A stretch of DNA of 57,340 nucleotides. Origin: Planctomycetota bacterium. Lineage in GTDB: Bacteria > Planctomycetota > Phycisphaerae > Phycisphaerales > SM1A02. How positions within the stretch are numbered: position 1 is the stretch's first letter; each line of letters opens with the position of its first letter. Below the pieces are notes generated by a model that searched no databases, was not told where the DNA came from, and saw nothing but the letters and a program-made list of their open reading frames with translations. This document shows positions 17,609 through 25,329 of this stretch, piece by piece. The stretch covers positions 1 through 57,340 of the forward strand of contig JAAERN010000123.1 of NCBI GenBank assembly GCA_024230295.1, in the 5' to 3' direction. The translations under genes and the position numbers were made by a program.

Positions 17609-18300
17609 TGCGACTCAAGACTCCGATTTTGAACCGTAGATTTCGCCACATTGCCGTGCTTGGCTTGGTGGTCTCGGCATCCATTGTCAGCGGATGCAAT
17701 ATTGCCGGAGCAGTCGATGCGTTAACTCGTCCGGATCCGGTTGTAGAGGCCCAATACGAACTTGCAGCGAAGCCGACTGTCATTTTGTTCGACGACTACC
17801 GCAGCAGTATTGTGACGCCGGTTCGACTCAGACGCGATATCGCCGAAGAGGCCACTATCGTCTTGATGGAGAACCTTGATAGTCAGGACATGATCTCACC
17901 GCTTGATGCGATGCGGCTTGCTCAGAAACTTGATAAGCCCGGGAAACAGGCCGCCATTCACGAGATCGGGAAGGGTGTCGGGGCTGAGCAGGTCATCTAT
18001 GTGACACCCGCGCGATTCAGCATTCCAGCCATTGCAGGCACGGCCGATCCGACGGCGGCGTTTCGAGTGAAGGTCATCGACGTGGAGACCAAAGCGAGAG
18101 TGTGGCCTGATGATGATGCTGGTGGAGCGACTGGCTGGCCAATTCAGGTGGCGCTCAGCCGCGATGAGGCCATGTCGCTCTCATCCGACGGTCGTGGAGC
18201 GGTTTCCCGTGCACTAGCGACGAAGAGCGGCGATGAAATCGCGAGGCTGTTCATCGATACGCATTACAGCCAACACGGCAATCGTCTCATCGGTAAATGA
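17608..18300 (+). CDS. Lipoprotein, unknown function (second of pair)
   Basis: A 230-residue protein with signal and lipobox VSGC (Cys29). The mature part has an alpha/beta look, with VEAQYELAAKPTVILFDDY near the start and a segment near residue 130 (VGAEQVIYVTP) that is similar in style to the preceding lipoprotein (LNVDRVVLVDV). The two may be paralogues. The start overlaps the upstream stop by 1 nt, and its stop overlaps the next gene (ATGA). Confidence 0.75.
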   Translation: MRLKTPILNRRFRHIAVLGLVVSASIVSGCNIAGAVDALTRPDPVVEAQYELAAKPTVILFDDYRSSIVTPVRLRRDIAEEATIVLMENLDSQDMISPLDAMRLAQKLDKPGKQAAIHEIGKGVGAEQVIYVTPARFSIPAIAGTADPTAAFRVKVIDVETKARVWPDDDAGGATGWPIQVALSRDEAMSLSSDGRGAVSRALATKSGDEIARLFIDTHYSQHGNRLIGK

Positions 18301-19283
18301 GTTCCGTAGCGCACATCGTTTCGGGTCGCGCAGTATCCGCGCAGCCGGCCTTATTCGCAATTATGAAGGCTGTGGCTGCTGATTCCGGTGACATGATCGT
18401 GTCGGTTGGTCATGGATGTTCTGGTGCATCCGCAATCATTCCCATGCCTGCAGGCAGACCGGGACTGGCCAGAAGTGTCATGCGTAGGTGGAGCAGATCA
18501 CGGGCGGGCGAGTCTACGCTTGTGGCGTGGGACGCCGACTCGCTCGCGGTGGCAGCCGAGAGTTCGTTGAGAGTCGTAGCAGTGCTTGATGGTTTCCCAG
18601 AGGGTGGCGCGACTTGTTCGAGGACGTTGCGAATCCTGAGGGATCAGTGCATTCCACTCTTGGCGACATCGAGGGCTCAACTTGATTGCGGTCAATGGAG
18701 TGCCCGAACCTTCGTGGCGCCTCCGTGTCTTCCTGTCAACGACGGAGGTATGGATCGTTCTGATCGGCAGGGGAGAATTGTGGTGGCTGCCTCGCCTTTC
18801 GGATGCGGAAGAATGCGGCCGGTGCTCGACTTGTGTGGTCGATTGAAACTGATGGGGCGCAGCGTCGACCTTCTGATTTCAGGCGAGCCTGGTGACGCGA
18901 ATGATGTGATTCGAATGTTGCACCAGTTGGGCGTGGACCGTGTGGCACGTTGTCGTGCCTGTGATGTAGATGCTTTTGTGGGGCACGATACCCATGTGTA
19001 TTGCGCCAGCGGCGGACTTGGAAGTACGGCGGCGGTTGTTTCTGCATTGAAGTATTGGATTGCGGGCGCAACATTGTTGTTGCCAGCAGGGCATCCTGCA
19101 TCAGAGTGGTTAAGTGGACTCGGCGGCGTCATCGAAAACGTGGATAGCGATCCTGATGCCGCAGTGCGCATGGTTCTTGGGAATCATGATGAGGGTGAGG
19201 ATCGAAGCGAAGTAGCTGAGGCAATGGCGATTCGCTTTCGGGAAGAACTCAATGAACTCACGCAGCGCAAGTCACTCCAGTAG
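18297..19283 (+). CDS. Glycosyltransferase-like protein, unassigned
   Basis: A 328-residue soluble protein. The C-terminal half has a GT-B-like pattern: a strand after a linker (RIVVAASPFGCG), a helix with GRLKLMGRSVDLLISGE, then a region with VYCASGGLGSTAAVVSALKY and a glycine-rich close. No signal peptide is present. This is a fold-level impression, not a firm family match. It is the last of a four-gene operon with a DUF2752 protein and two lipoproteins, and its stop overlaps the convergent amidohydrolase gene by 12 bp. Confidence 0.6.
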   Translation: MSSVAHIVSGRAVSAQPALFAIMKAVAADSGDMIVSVGHGCSGASAIIPMPAGRPGLARSVMRRWSRSRAGESTLVAWDADSLAVAAESSLRVVAVLDGFPEGGATCSRTLRILRDQCIPLLATSRAQLDCGQWSARTFVAPPCLPVNDGGMDRSDRQGRIVVAASPFGCGRMRPVLDLCGRLKLMGRSVDLLISGEPGDANDVIRMLHQLGVDRVARCRACDVDAFVGHDTHVYCASGGLGSTAAVVSALKYWIAGATLLLPAGHPASEWLSGLGGVIENVDSDPDAAVRMVLGNHDEGEDRSEVAEAMAIRFREELNELTQRKSLQ

Positions 19284-20399
19284 CTGCTTAAAATTGCTGG
19301 CTGCCGTGTGGTAGAGCGAAGTGAGTTGGGGTGTTGAGAGCTTGTGACCTCGAAGCTGCGGCGCATCTGTCGGTTTGAATCTGTCGGGCGCAGTCATATG
19401 CAAATCGGGATCCGATATGGTCGAGGGGCCATCGTGGCTCGTTTCAAACAGCGTTCTGAGTGCCCAGTACCGGCTCGCGTACAGAGCGTGGGCATCGCGA
19501 GGGGACGATGATTGGGCGGCGCGGGAACCCTCATGAATCTGGTCCGTCACATGTGCTTCTTGAGCGACGATGTCAGAGCCAAATAGAATTCGGCCGGTCC
19601 ATCGATCTAGGAAGTCTGAGAACGCGGCTTTGCTGTGGTCTGAAATAGTCCTCACCATCCACTTGGTCGCACTCGTATCGAGATGGAGATTTGGGTGGCG
19701 GGAGAGCAGCCCATCGAGCCAAGCGAGGTCCTCAGGCCATCCTCCCAGATGTGCTGCAATCCACGGCACGTGGTAGGTGTCGAGCATTCTCTCAAGAGGC
19801 ACGTACTGATCTCGCTTGGTTCCGTAACGGCTGCTATCGGCGTACGTGGTTGCGAACCACGTGTCCGGATCACCGACGTGCGTCATGAAGGCCATGCCGA
19901 GGTCGCTGGCGAGCTGCATTTGCTCGCGTCGAATGGGGCCATCGAGATCCATGAGATCCCTCCGGCCTGCTTCGATGGCAAGATCTCTCGCGCGAGGAGC
20001 AGCCCAGAACTTGATGATTCTGGATCCATGTGCGTGGAACTGCTCAATGTCACCTAGGAAGCCCTCGCCCATGGCATGGAGTGGGTCCAGATCGCCGAAT
20101 GTTGGTTGGGCGATGAACTTGACGCGGTCACCGAGCGTGCGCTTGACTGAATCCAGTTCATGCAGCGGCGTCATGGACCATGATTCGACAATGCCGAATT
20201 GATTGGCGACCTCGCGGTAGATCTCAACTGCTGATTCCCCTCGAAGGTGTACATGCGCATCGATAATGCCGATGGGTGGCGGGCCGAGCCGCTCGGCCTC
20301 CGCGGCGAAGTCCAGATTCAGTCGATTGAACTGTGGGCGACTGTCGCATGGCTGATGACACGTGGTGGCGGGCGGTGTGCAAGCATTGCGTGACGGCAT
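19272..20399 (-). CDS. Amidohydrolase-2 family metal-dependent hydrolase
   Basis: A TIM-barrel hydrolase of about 375 residues. HxH metal ligands are in IIDAHVHLRG, further His residues in FMTHVGD and IAAHLGGWPED, and the late Asp in ILFGSDIV. The start is uncertain: GTG at 20453 or ATG at 20399; neither has a clear ribosome-binding site. The family acts on amide, decarboxylation or phosphoester-type substrates; the substrate here is unknown. Confidence 0.78.
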   Translation of the reverse strand: MPSRNACTPPATTCHQPCDSRPQFNRLNLDFAAEAERLGPPPIGIIDAHVHLRGESAVEIYREVANQFGIVESWSMTPLHELDSVKRTLGDRVKFIAQPTFGDLDPLHAMGEGFLGDIEQFHAHGSRIIKFWAAPRARDLAIEAGRRDLMDLDGPIRREQMQLASDLGMAFMTHVGDPDTWFATTYADSSRYGTKRDQYVPLERMLDTYHVPWIAAHLGGWPEDLAWLDGLLSRHPNLHLDTSATKWMVRTISDHSKAAFSDFLDRWTGRILFGSDIVAQEAHVTDQIHEGSRAAQSSSPRDAHALYASRYWALRTLFETSHDGPSTISDPDLHMTAPDRFKPTDAPQLRGHKLSTPQLTSLYHTAASNFKQLLE

Positions 20400-20490
20400 G
20401 GAGTGCAATCGTATCGCGGCATGGACTTGGCTGCGGCGCAGGATTCCGCGCACACAACAGCACTACGCAGGAAATCGTGTTTCCTGGATC

Positions 20491-20976
20491 TCAGTTTGAG
20501 GCGATCATGTTGGCCGGCACTCTGTAATCGGCTAGGGCGGCAGGGCTGCAGAGCCCAGACGCGACGACCTGGCCGATGTAGATTCGGTGCGAACAGTCCG
20601 GTGCCAAGTGACCGACCAATTCGCAGTCGAGCCAGAACCGGCCTCGTCTAAGGATGGGAGATCCGGTGACGCTGGTCATCAGCCGCATGCCGACAAAGGG
20701 ATCTTCATCGTGTGGGGGTGGCGGATTGAATCGCCGCGGAATGAGGCGGTCATTAGGGTCCAACGCCGTCAGGGCAAAGGTCCGCCCGTCACGAATCAAT
20801 GGTTCGATCTCTGTACCGCGGGGGACCGCCACCGTGACAAGCATCGGAGAATCGCTGCACTGCTGCGCCCATGCGGTCACAAGCCCCGTGCGCAGGTCAT
20901 CGACCTGCGCCGTTAGAAGGAACGGATGCTGGGGGAGTGAGGCTGTGATGGCTGGATCAACCGCGTGACCGTCCAT
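20491..20976 (-). CDS. Flavin reductase-like (FMN-binding split barrel) protein
   Basis: A 161-residue protein with the split-barrel pattern of flavin-reductase-domain proteins: FLLTAQVDDLRTGLVTAWAQQ near the start (the region that holds FMN), then PMLVTVAVPRGTEIEPLIRDG. The frame extends to 21225, but ATG 20976 fits the domain start. It may be a flavin reductase or flavoredoxin-like. It lies 91 nt upstream of the amidohydrolase on the same strand. Confidence 0.7.
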   Translation of the reverse strand: MDGHAVDPAITASLPQHPFLLTAQVDDLRTGLVTAWAQQCSDSPMLVTVAVPRGTEIEPLIRDGRTFALTALDPNDRLIPRRFNPPPPHDEDPFVGMRLMTSVTGSPILRRGRFWLDCELVGHLAPDCSHRIYIGQVVASGLCSPAALADYRVPANMIASN

Positions 20977-21307
20977 GGTGGCGACTCCGTAAAGAAACAA
21001 GACCCGGGGCGGTCCCGAGCACGCGGCGTTGTGGGCCGAGTAACTCAGTGTGCGCCGATATTGACGGCAAGCGAAAGAAATCCAGCCGAAGACGGCGATC
21101 ACACCATCAATCCTGATAGGGTTCTGTTCGGGTCTATCTGGACTGTTCTTGCGTCCTCGGGGATCATTTGCAGGAAAAATGGCATGGAGTGTTGTGGTGT
21201 GGGGCAGAGTGGGGTAGTTTCCCATCCGATAGAGGTGAGGCTACCGATGCCTGAAACAACCAACTTCGATCGCATCGGCCAACAGGAACCGAACCGAGGA
21301 CACTCAA
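20977..21307. other. Intergenic region between a minus-strand flavin-protein gene and mraZ
   Basis: No gene is supported here; open frames crossing it have no domain. It holds the divergent control regions of the flavin-protein gene and mraZ, including the TGGGG repeats described separately. No confident sigma70 pair was seen. Confidence 0.6.
21200..21214 (+). promoter_or_regulatory. MraZ operator-like direct repeats
   Basis: TGGGG occurs at 21200-21204 and 21210-21214, a 10-bp period, 93 nt upstream of mraZ. MraZ of other bacteria binds repeated TGGGN units at this spacing in its own promoter. A third unit at 21190 is poor (TGTTG). The match is short, so the call rests on position before mraZ. 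Confidence 0.6.
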
Positions 21308-21787
21308 TTGCTATTCACTGGCGAGTACGAGCACACCATCGACGCGAAGTATCGGCTGGCAATCCCAGCCGAGATTCGTGCTGGTCTCGATGCAGCCAAG
21401 CACGGCACCGCGTTCTACGTGGCGCCTGGGACCACGGATACGCTCTGGCTCTGGCCGGAGAGGCTCTTCGAGCGGATGGCTCAAGCTTCAGAGGCTTCGC
21501 TGCTTCCGGACGAGGACTTGCTCGAATTCGAGGAACTGCTGTACTCACAGGCATCCCGAGTGGAAATCGACAAGTCGGGACGCATACGGCTCCCGGAACG
21601 ATTGGTGCGGCAGGCATCGCTGGGCTCGTCTGTAGTGCTTCTGGGAGTCAAAGACCATCTCGAACTTCGCGATCCCGAGCGATGGGCGCGGCAGCGAGAC
21701 GAAAAGCTGGCCAAGCAGGCCGAAATCATGATGAGGGCTCGCCGCGTTCTTCAGCGTGGCCGGTCCGATCAGAAGGGGGAACGATGA
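21308..21787 (+). CDS. mraZ: Transcriptional regulator MraZ
   Basis: A 159-residue DNA-binding protein with two AbrB-type repeats. The TTG start at 21308 gives MLFTGEYEHTIDAKYRLAIP, the family N-terminus; the second repeat is RVEIDKSGRIRLPERL (about residues 84-99). MraZ normally heads the dcw division and cell-wall operon and represses itself. Here no rsmH, ftsL or other dcw gene follows; a structured RNA-like region and then csrA (opposite strand) follow, so this copy is an orphan. Confidence 0.93.
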   Translation: MLFTGEYEHTIDAKYRLAIPAEIRAGLDAAKHGTAFYVAPGTTDTLWLWPERLFERMAQASEASLLPDEDLLEFEELLYSQASRVEIDKSGRIRLPERLVRQASLGSSVVLLGVKDHLELRDPERWARQRDEKLAKQAEIMMRARRVLQRGRSDQKGER

Positions 21788-21799
21788 CCCGGGTTCGTT

Positions 21800-22128
21800 T
21801 GCGTCGGGCTGACGGACGACTTGGACGGTACATAGGCGAGCGCTGCACGGACGCTTCTCGCCGCAGGTCAGGCCAAGGATGGCCAGCTTGACGGAGGGCG
21901 TCCGATCCGCCGACCGGAACCCGGCGGATCGGACGACTCCCGGTGTACCAGCGAGCCATGGACGGCTCGCGTAGGGCAGTGGCACGCACCACGCGGCACG
22001 GATAGCCGCGTGCCCTGCCTGCCCGCGGGCAAACGCCTGCGGTGGATCTTCATCGGTTCGCTTCAGAAGGCGGACCGACTCCTTCCCGGTTCGTGACGCG
22101 TCCCACCACGCGTCACGAACTTTTTTTT
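21800..22128 (+). ncRNA. Candidate CsrA-sequestering RNA (CsrB/RsmZ-like), uncharacterised
   Basis: No credible CDS occupies this stretch. It contains consecutive hairpins whose loops carry GGA: weak 21803-21820; 21835-21862 (GGCGAG/CTCGCC); 21871-21884 (GGCCA/TGGCC, AGGA tetraloop); 21899-21935 (14-bp perfect stem, loop ACCGGAACC); 21951-21970 (GCGAGCC/GGCTCGC, loop ATGGAC); 21990-22012 (CACGCGGC/GCCGCGTG, loop ACGGATA). Two more stems (22025-22040 and 22054-22077) lead to a terminator. Twelve GGA occur in 21781-22128 by eye; six are in the ANGGA form that CsrA binds. csrA lies 64 nt beyond, on the other strand. The 5' end and promoter are unknown; it may be processed from the mraZ transcript. 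Confidence 0.65.
22089..22128 (+). terminator. Strong intrinsic terminator
   Basis: A perfect 12-bp stem, GTTCGTGACGCG (22089-22100) with CGCGTCACGAAC (22109-22120), loop TCCCACCA, followed directly by eight T (22121-22128). The T-tract sets plus-strand polarity. It ends the candidate RNA and probably the mraZ transcript. Confidence 0.92.
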
Positions 22129-22191
22129 GTGCGCGGCCAAGCAGTAGGGCAGTAGAGCACCCTACGGACCGCTTCACGGCTTGCCAGTGCG

Positions 22192-22404
22192 CTACGCCCC
22201 TGGCTGAATTTTGCCTACTACATTCGGATTCTCTGCCAGAATCTGATCTGCAACTTCGCGGCGGTGTACTTCAACCTCTCGAGGGAAGTCCATCGCGAGC
22301 CGGACCCGATCTCCCTTGACTGATGCGATCCGAACGATTCCTACGGGATTGGCGGGATCACCAATCACGACCTCTTCGCCTTCCCGGCGTGTAATAACCA
22401 ACAT
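22192..22404 (-). CDS. csrA: Carbon storage regulator CsrA
   Basis: A 70-residue RNA-binding protein that binds GGA motifs in mRNA leaders and regulatory RNAs. The ATG at 22404 gives MLVITRREGEEVVIGD, the conserved N-terminus; an upstream extension to 22536 is not homologous. A good ribosome-binding site (GGAGGG) precedes it. It converges with the candidate GGA-loop RNA at 21800-22128, which makes functional pairing plausible. A NifU-domain gene lies about 210 nt upstream on the same strand. Confidence 0.93.
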   Translation of the reverse strand: MLVITRREGEEVVIGDPANPVGIVRIASVKGDRVRLAMDFPREVEVHRREVADQILAENPNVVGKIQPGA

Positions 22405-22612
22405 GCTCCGGCCCTCCTGCCGATATGTGCCGTCCTGACTTTGTTCGAGGCCCACCAGCGCTCGATCCACCATGACGCAGCGTACACCACACAGGGGCTC
22501 TGTCCAACCCTGACATTGAACTGGATACCAAGCCATCCCCTTTATGGCCCCATAATGGGGTTCAGCAATCAGGGAGCCGCTCAGAATGTGTCGCTGAGGG
22601 CCGCGGTGACCC

Positions 22613-22867
22613 TCAGGCTACGGCAGTGACGGCGGTGATTTCGGGGACTCGCTCGACAAGATTTTTTTCGATTCCCAGTCGAAGTGTCAAGTGAGCAGAG
22701 GGACATTCGATGCACGCCCCAAGCATTCGGATTCGCACCTCGCCGGAATCCGTGATCTCAACCAACTCGATATCGCCACCATCTGCCTGAATGGCTGGTC
22801 TGACAGCGTCCAAGACGGCAAGAACGCGCGACTGAACAGAATCTGGTTGGGAGGAGGAGTCGACCAT
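22613..22867 (-). CDS. NifU C-terminal-domain Fe-S scaffold protein
   Basis: An 84-residue single-domain protein of the NifU-like family, which bind or transfer Fe-S clusters. The motif GACIECPSA contains the CxxC pair (Cys52 and Cys55), and the segment PAIQADGGDIELVEI is typical. No other suf/isc gene is in the immediate vicinity, though a cysteine desulfurase-like gene lies at 39993-41207. Confidence 0.88.
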   Translation of the reverse strand: MVDSSSQPDSVQSRVLAVLDAVRPAIQADGGDIELVEITDSGEVRIRMLGACIECPSAHLTLRLGIEKNLVERVPEITAVTAVA

Positions 22868-23006
22868 TGCCTAGGTAGGCTAATGCACCGAGCCAGAAGT
22901 CCGCAAGGACTTCGGGATCGGTCTTGATCTCCTGCTCCACCCGTTTCTCTCACCCAAAGCCACCACACCAAGCACAAACACAACGCCAGCACACCGGATT
23001 CGTACT

Positions 23007-24500
23007 ATGCCATATATGTTGATGACGAAGCACAGGCACCTAAATGGCGCAGTTTGGGAACGCACACGCACTTACCGCACTCCGCTGATGCTGTTGCTGT
23101 TGATGGCGATCGCGAGTTGCCAGACCACCATCACCGATCCGGCAGCAATGTTGGTGAAGTCAAGCGTGTCGGCCACGACTCATCAACGATCGCTTCACAT
23201 GATCATGGGTGGCCCGCAGCCGCTGTCGGAGGAATCCGTCGATGCCGTGCAGGGGCTGGCCTATCGCCCCGGATACCGGGAAGATATTCGCGTTGAGGGC
23301 CTGCAGTTTCTCCTACGATCCGACCGACAGCAACTGCTGACGACACTTCGCCGCAGGTTGCCCCGCGTCACCGATCACGATTGGCTTCGACGCCTGTGCC
23401 GATTTGTCAGTGACAACGACCTGACCGAACTCGACGAGGCACTGGTGAGCAGTTGGGGACGACCGTGGACAGCGGGGCTTTCCGAGGATCAGCGACCTGA
23501 ATTTCTTGCGCTTCGCGCCATGCATGGACCAGGAGCGCCCGCGAGAATTGTCTGGGATACGTTCCGCGCCGCGAACCGCCCTTCACAGAAAGGTCTGCGG
23601 TTCAGATGCTGGGATCTCCTGCACCGCTTGGGGCAGCGAGATCAACTCATTGCCATGGTGTCTGAGGCTCCCACAGATGACAATATCACTGCCCAGCGAC
23701 TCCACGATGCCGTCAACGCTTTTGGAACAGTTCCTTGGAACCGCGAAGAAATGCTGTGGGTTGAAAAGCTCGGTGAGCCGAGCAGGCGCCAGTGCTGGGA
23801 TGCCGCTGCCGATGCAGCTCGCACGCTCACTCCAGAGCGGCGGAGTTCTTTGGAAATCCGAGACCTTCCCGTACTGGCTGCTGCTGCTCGCCATATGCCG
23901 GAACTGCTCGCCTCAAACGAGGAGACGCTGTACACCGGAGTGGCTTCGCGTCTGGTAGGGCAGCAGCACTTCCGCGAAATCGATCCCGGATTCCTCCCAG
24001 GGCAGGAATTGGACAACCGGCTTTCGTCACATCGTGATTCGCTGACTTGGGGTGATCTTGTGGCAATGCGCATCGCTCAGGAAGCACTGGCACTGCCACA
24101 GGTACGCGCCCACATCTTCAGCTTCGCGGATCGAGACCATGCCGATGAGACAACGGAGTACGGCGGTGTCATTGATCTTGACGAGCAGCGACGTTTCAAC
24201 GTGCGTGAGTTTCCCCCAAGAATGCGTATGCACGACCGACGCTTCGAGGCTTCGCAGGACATGTTTGATGCGGGCTATACCGCGCTGTTCCACTTTCACT
24301 TTCATGCTCAGAAGCAGCGCAATGGCGCCCATGCCGGCCCCGGTGCAGGCGACATGGCCTATGCCAACAGTACGCGAGCCAATTGCCTCGTCATGACCTT
24401 TCTCGATGAGAACACGATGAACGTCGACTATTACCGTCACGATGGCGTCCTCGTCGACTTGGGAATCATCGTTCGCCCGGCGGCACGTCAGAGTGCTTGA
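23007..24500 (+). CDS. Lipoprotein with a JAMM-like metalloprotease tail
   Basis: About 497 residues. A lipoprotein signal ends in AIASC, so the mature protein is probably membrane-tethered; starts at 23007, 23016 or 23022 are possible. The middle is helical and unrecognised. The C-terminus carries HFHFH (His429, 431, 433) followed by GPGAGD ending at Asp449, resembling the JAMM pattern HxH...(P)SxxD. The usual Ser is replaced by Gly and the spacing is longer, so activity is uncertain. It lies 8 nt before the dapF start and is likely co-transcribed. Confidence 0.6.
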   Translation: MPYMLMTKHRHLNGAVWERTRTYRTPLMLLLLMAIASCQTTITDPAAMLVKSSVSATTHQRSLHMIMGGPQPLSEESVDAVQGLAYRPGYREDIRVEGLQFLLRSDRQQLLTTLRRRLPRVTDHDWLRRLCRFVSDNDLTELDEALVSSWGRPWTAGLSEDQRPEFLALRAMHGPGAPARIVWDTFRAANRPSQKGLRFRCWDLLHRLGQRDQLIAMVSEAPTDDNITAQRLHDAVNAFGTVPWNREEMLWVEKLGEPSRRQCWDAAADAARTLTPERRSSLEIRDLPVLAAAARHMPELLASNEETLYTGVASRLVGQQHFREIDPGFLPGQELDNRLSSHRDSLTWGDLVAMRIAQEALALPQVRAHIFSFADRDHADETTEYGGVIDLDEQRRFNVREFPPRMRMHDRRFEASQDMFDAGYTALFHFHFHAQKQRNGAHAGPGAGDMAYANSTRANCLVMTFLDENTMNVDYYRHDGVLVDLGIIVRPAARQSA

Positions 24501-24507
24501 GGCCCCC

Positions 24508-25326
24508 GTGGAACTCTCGTTCGCCAGTTGGCATGGGCTTGGCAATGATTACGTCATCGTGTCATCGGTTGAGTGTGCTCATCTTTCTTCTGAGTTGCTG
24601 GCGGTTGCCATATGTGATCGCCGCCGTGGAATCGGCGCCGATGGCATGCTTCTTGTTTCAGAACCAACGGACAGTCCGGGCGAGTTTCGAATCTTCAACG
24701 CCGATGGATCCGAGGCAGAATTGTGCGGCAACGGACTGCGATGCGCCGCGGCGATGTGGGCCGATCGTCTCGGCATCGATGACTTGCGAATGACATCGGC
24801 GGTTGGCACACACACAGCGCATGTCCGAGCCGTCGACACTCACGTGTGGCAGGTCGAGATGGATTTGGCTCCGGTAGTCTTGGAGCCTTCATGCGAGATC
24901 TGTGTTGGGGAAGAGACTATTCAAGTTCATCGGGCAATCGCCGGGAATCCACATGCCGTGGTGCTTGTTGACGAGGTGTCCGAGTCCGGGCGACTCGCGG
25001 TGATTGCTGCTGCAGTGCGATCCAGCATTATGTTCGATCGGGGTGTCAATGTTCATCTCGCTTGCCGGACGGACCACGGCCATGTGTCGATGTGGTCTGA
25101 TGAGCGCGGCGTGGGAGCGGTCGAGGCATGTGCGACGGGGGCGGCGGCAGTTGCTGTCATCGTGTCTGGTGCTCAATCTAATGCGGCGAGCACTTGGAGT
25201 GTCCGCATGCCTGGGGGAACGCTGAAGATGACACTGCCATCGGACGGTGGCTCAGTCCACATGGCCGGCCCAGCCGAGCGCATCTGTTCTGGCTTCTGGA
25301 ATCCACCTGCTAACGCTACCCTGTAA
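24508..25326 (+). CDS. dapF: Diaminopimelate epimerase
   Basis: A 272-residue enzyme that converts LL- to meso-diaminopimelate for lysine and peptidoglycan. The two catalytic cysteines are visible in GNGLRCAA and EACATGA. The start is GTG 24508, 8 nt after the lipoprotein stop; the open frame from 24442 is shadow. It is followed by the C45-family gene (3 nt). Confidence 0.92.
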   Translation: MELSFASWHGLGNDYVIVSSVECAHLSSELLAVAICDRRRGIGADGMLLVSEPTDSPGEFRIFNADGSEAELCGNGLRCAAAMWADRLGIDDLRMTSAVGTHTAHVRAVDTHVWQVEMDLAPVVLEPSCEICVGEETIQVHRAIAGNPHAVVLVDEVSESGRLAVIAAAVRSSIMFDRGVNVHLACRTDHGHVSMWSDERGVGAVEACATGAAAVAVIVSGAQSNAASTWSVRMPGGTLKMTLPSDGGSVHMAGPAERICSGFWNPPANATL

Positions 25327-25329
25327 ACC

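Noticed and set aside
20965-21891. 308-residue plus-strand ORF across mraZ
   Set aside because: It runs in another frame over the mraZ gene, whose N-terminus and repeats are clear, and shows no domain of its own.
21784-21891. 35-residue ORF overlapping the mraZ stop by ATGA
   Set aside because: It looks like the mraZ-rsmH coupling style, but the peptide is very Arg-rich with no homology and lies in the hairpin region; probably not translated.
21868-22053. Minus-strand 61-residue ORF in the hairpin region
   Set aside because: It is Arg/Pro-rich, as expected for antisense to GC palindromes, and the T8 terminator sets plus-strand transcription.
21800-22128. RNase P RNA, tmRNA or SRP RNA as identity of the structured region
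   Set aside because: The conserved RNase P GAGGAAAGTCC block, tmRNA ends and SRP tetraloop were looked for and not seen.
22548-22561. CCCCATAATGGGG hairpin after the NifU-domain gene
   Set aside because: Short stem, no T-tract on the minus strand; could be chance.
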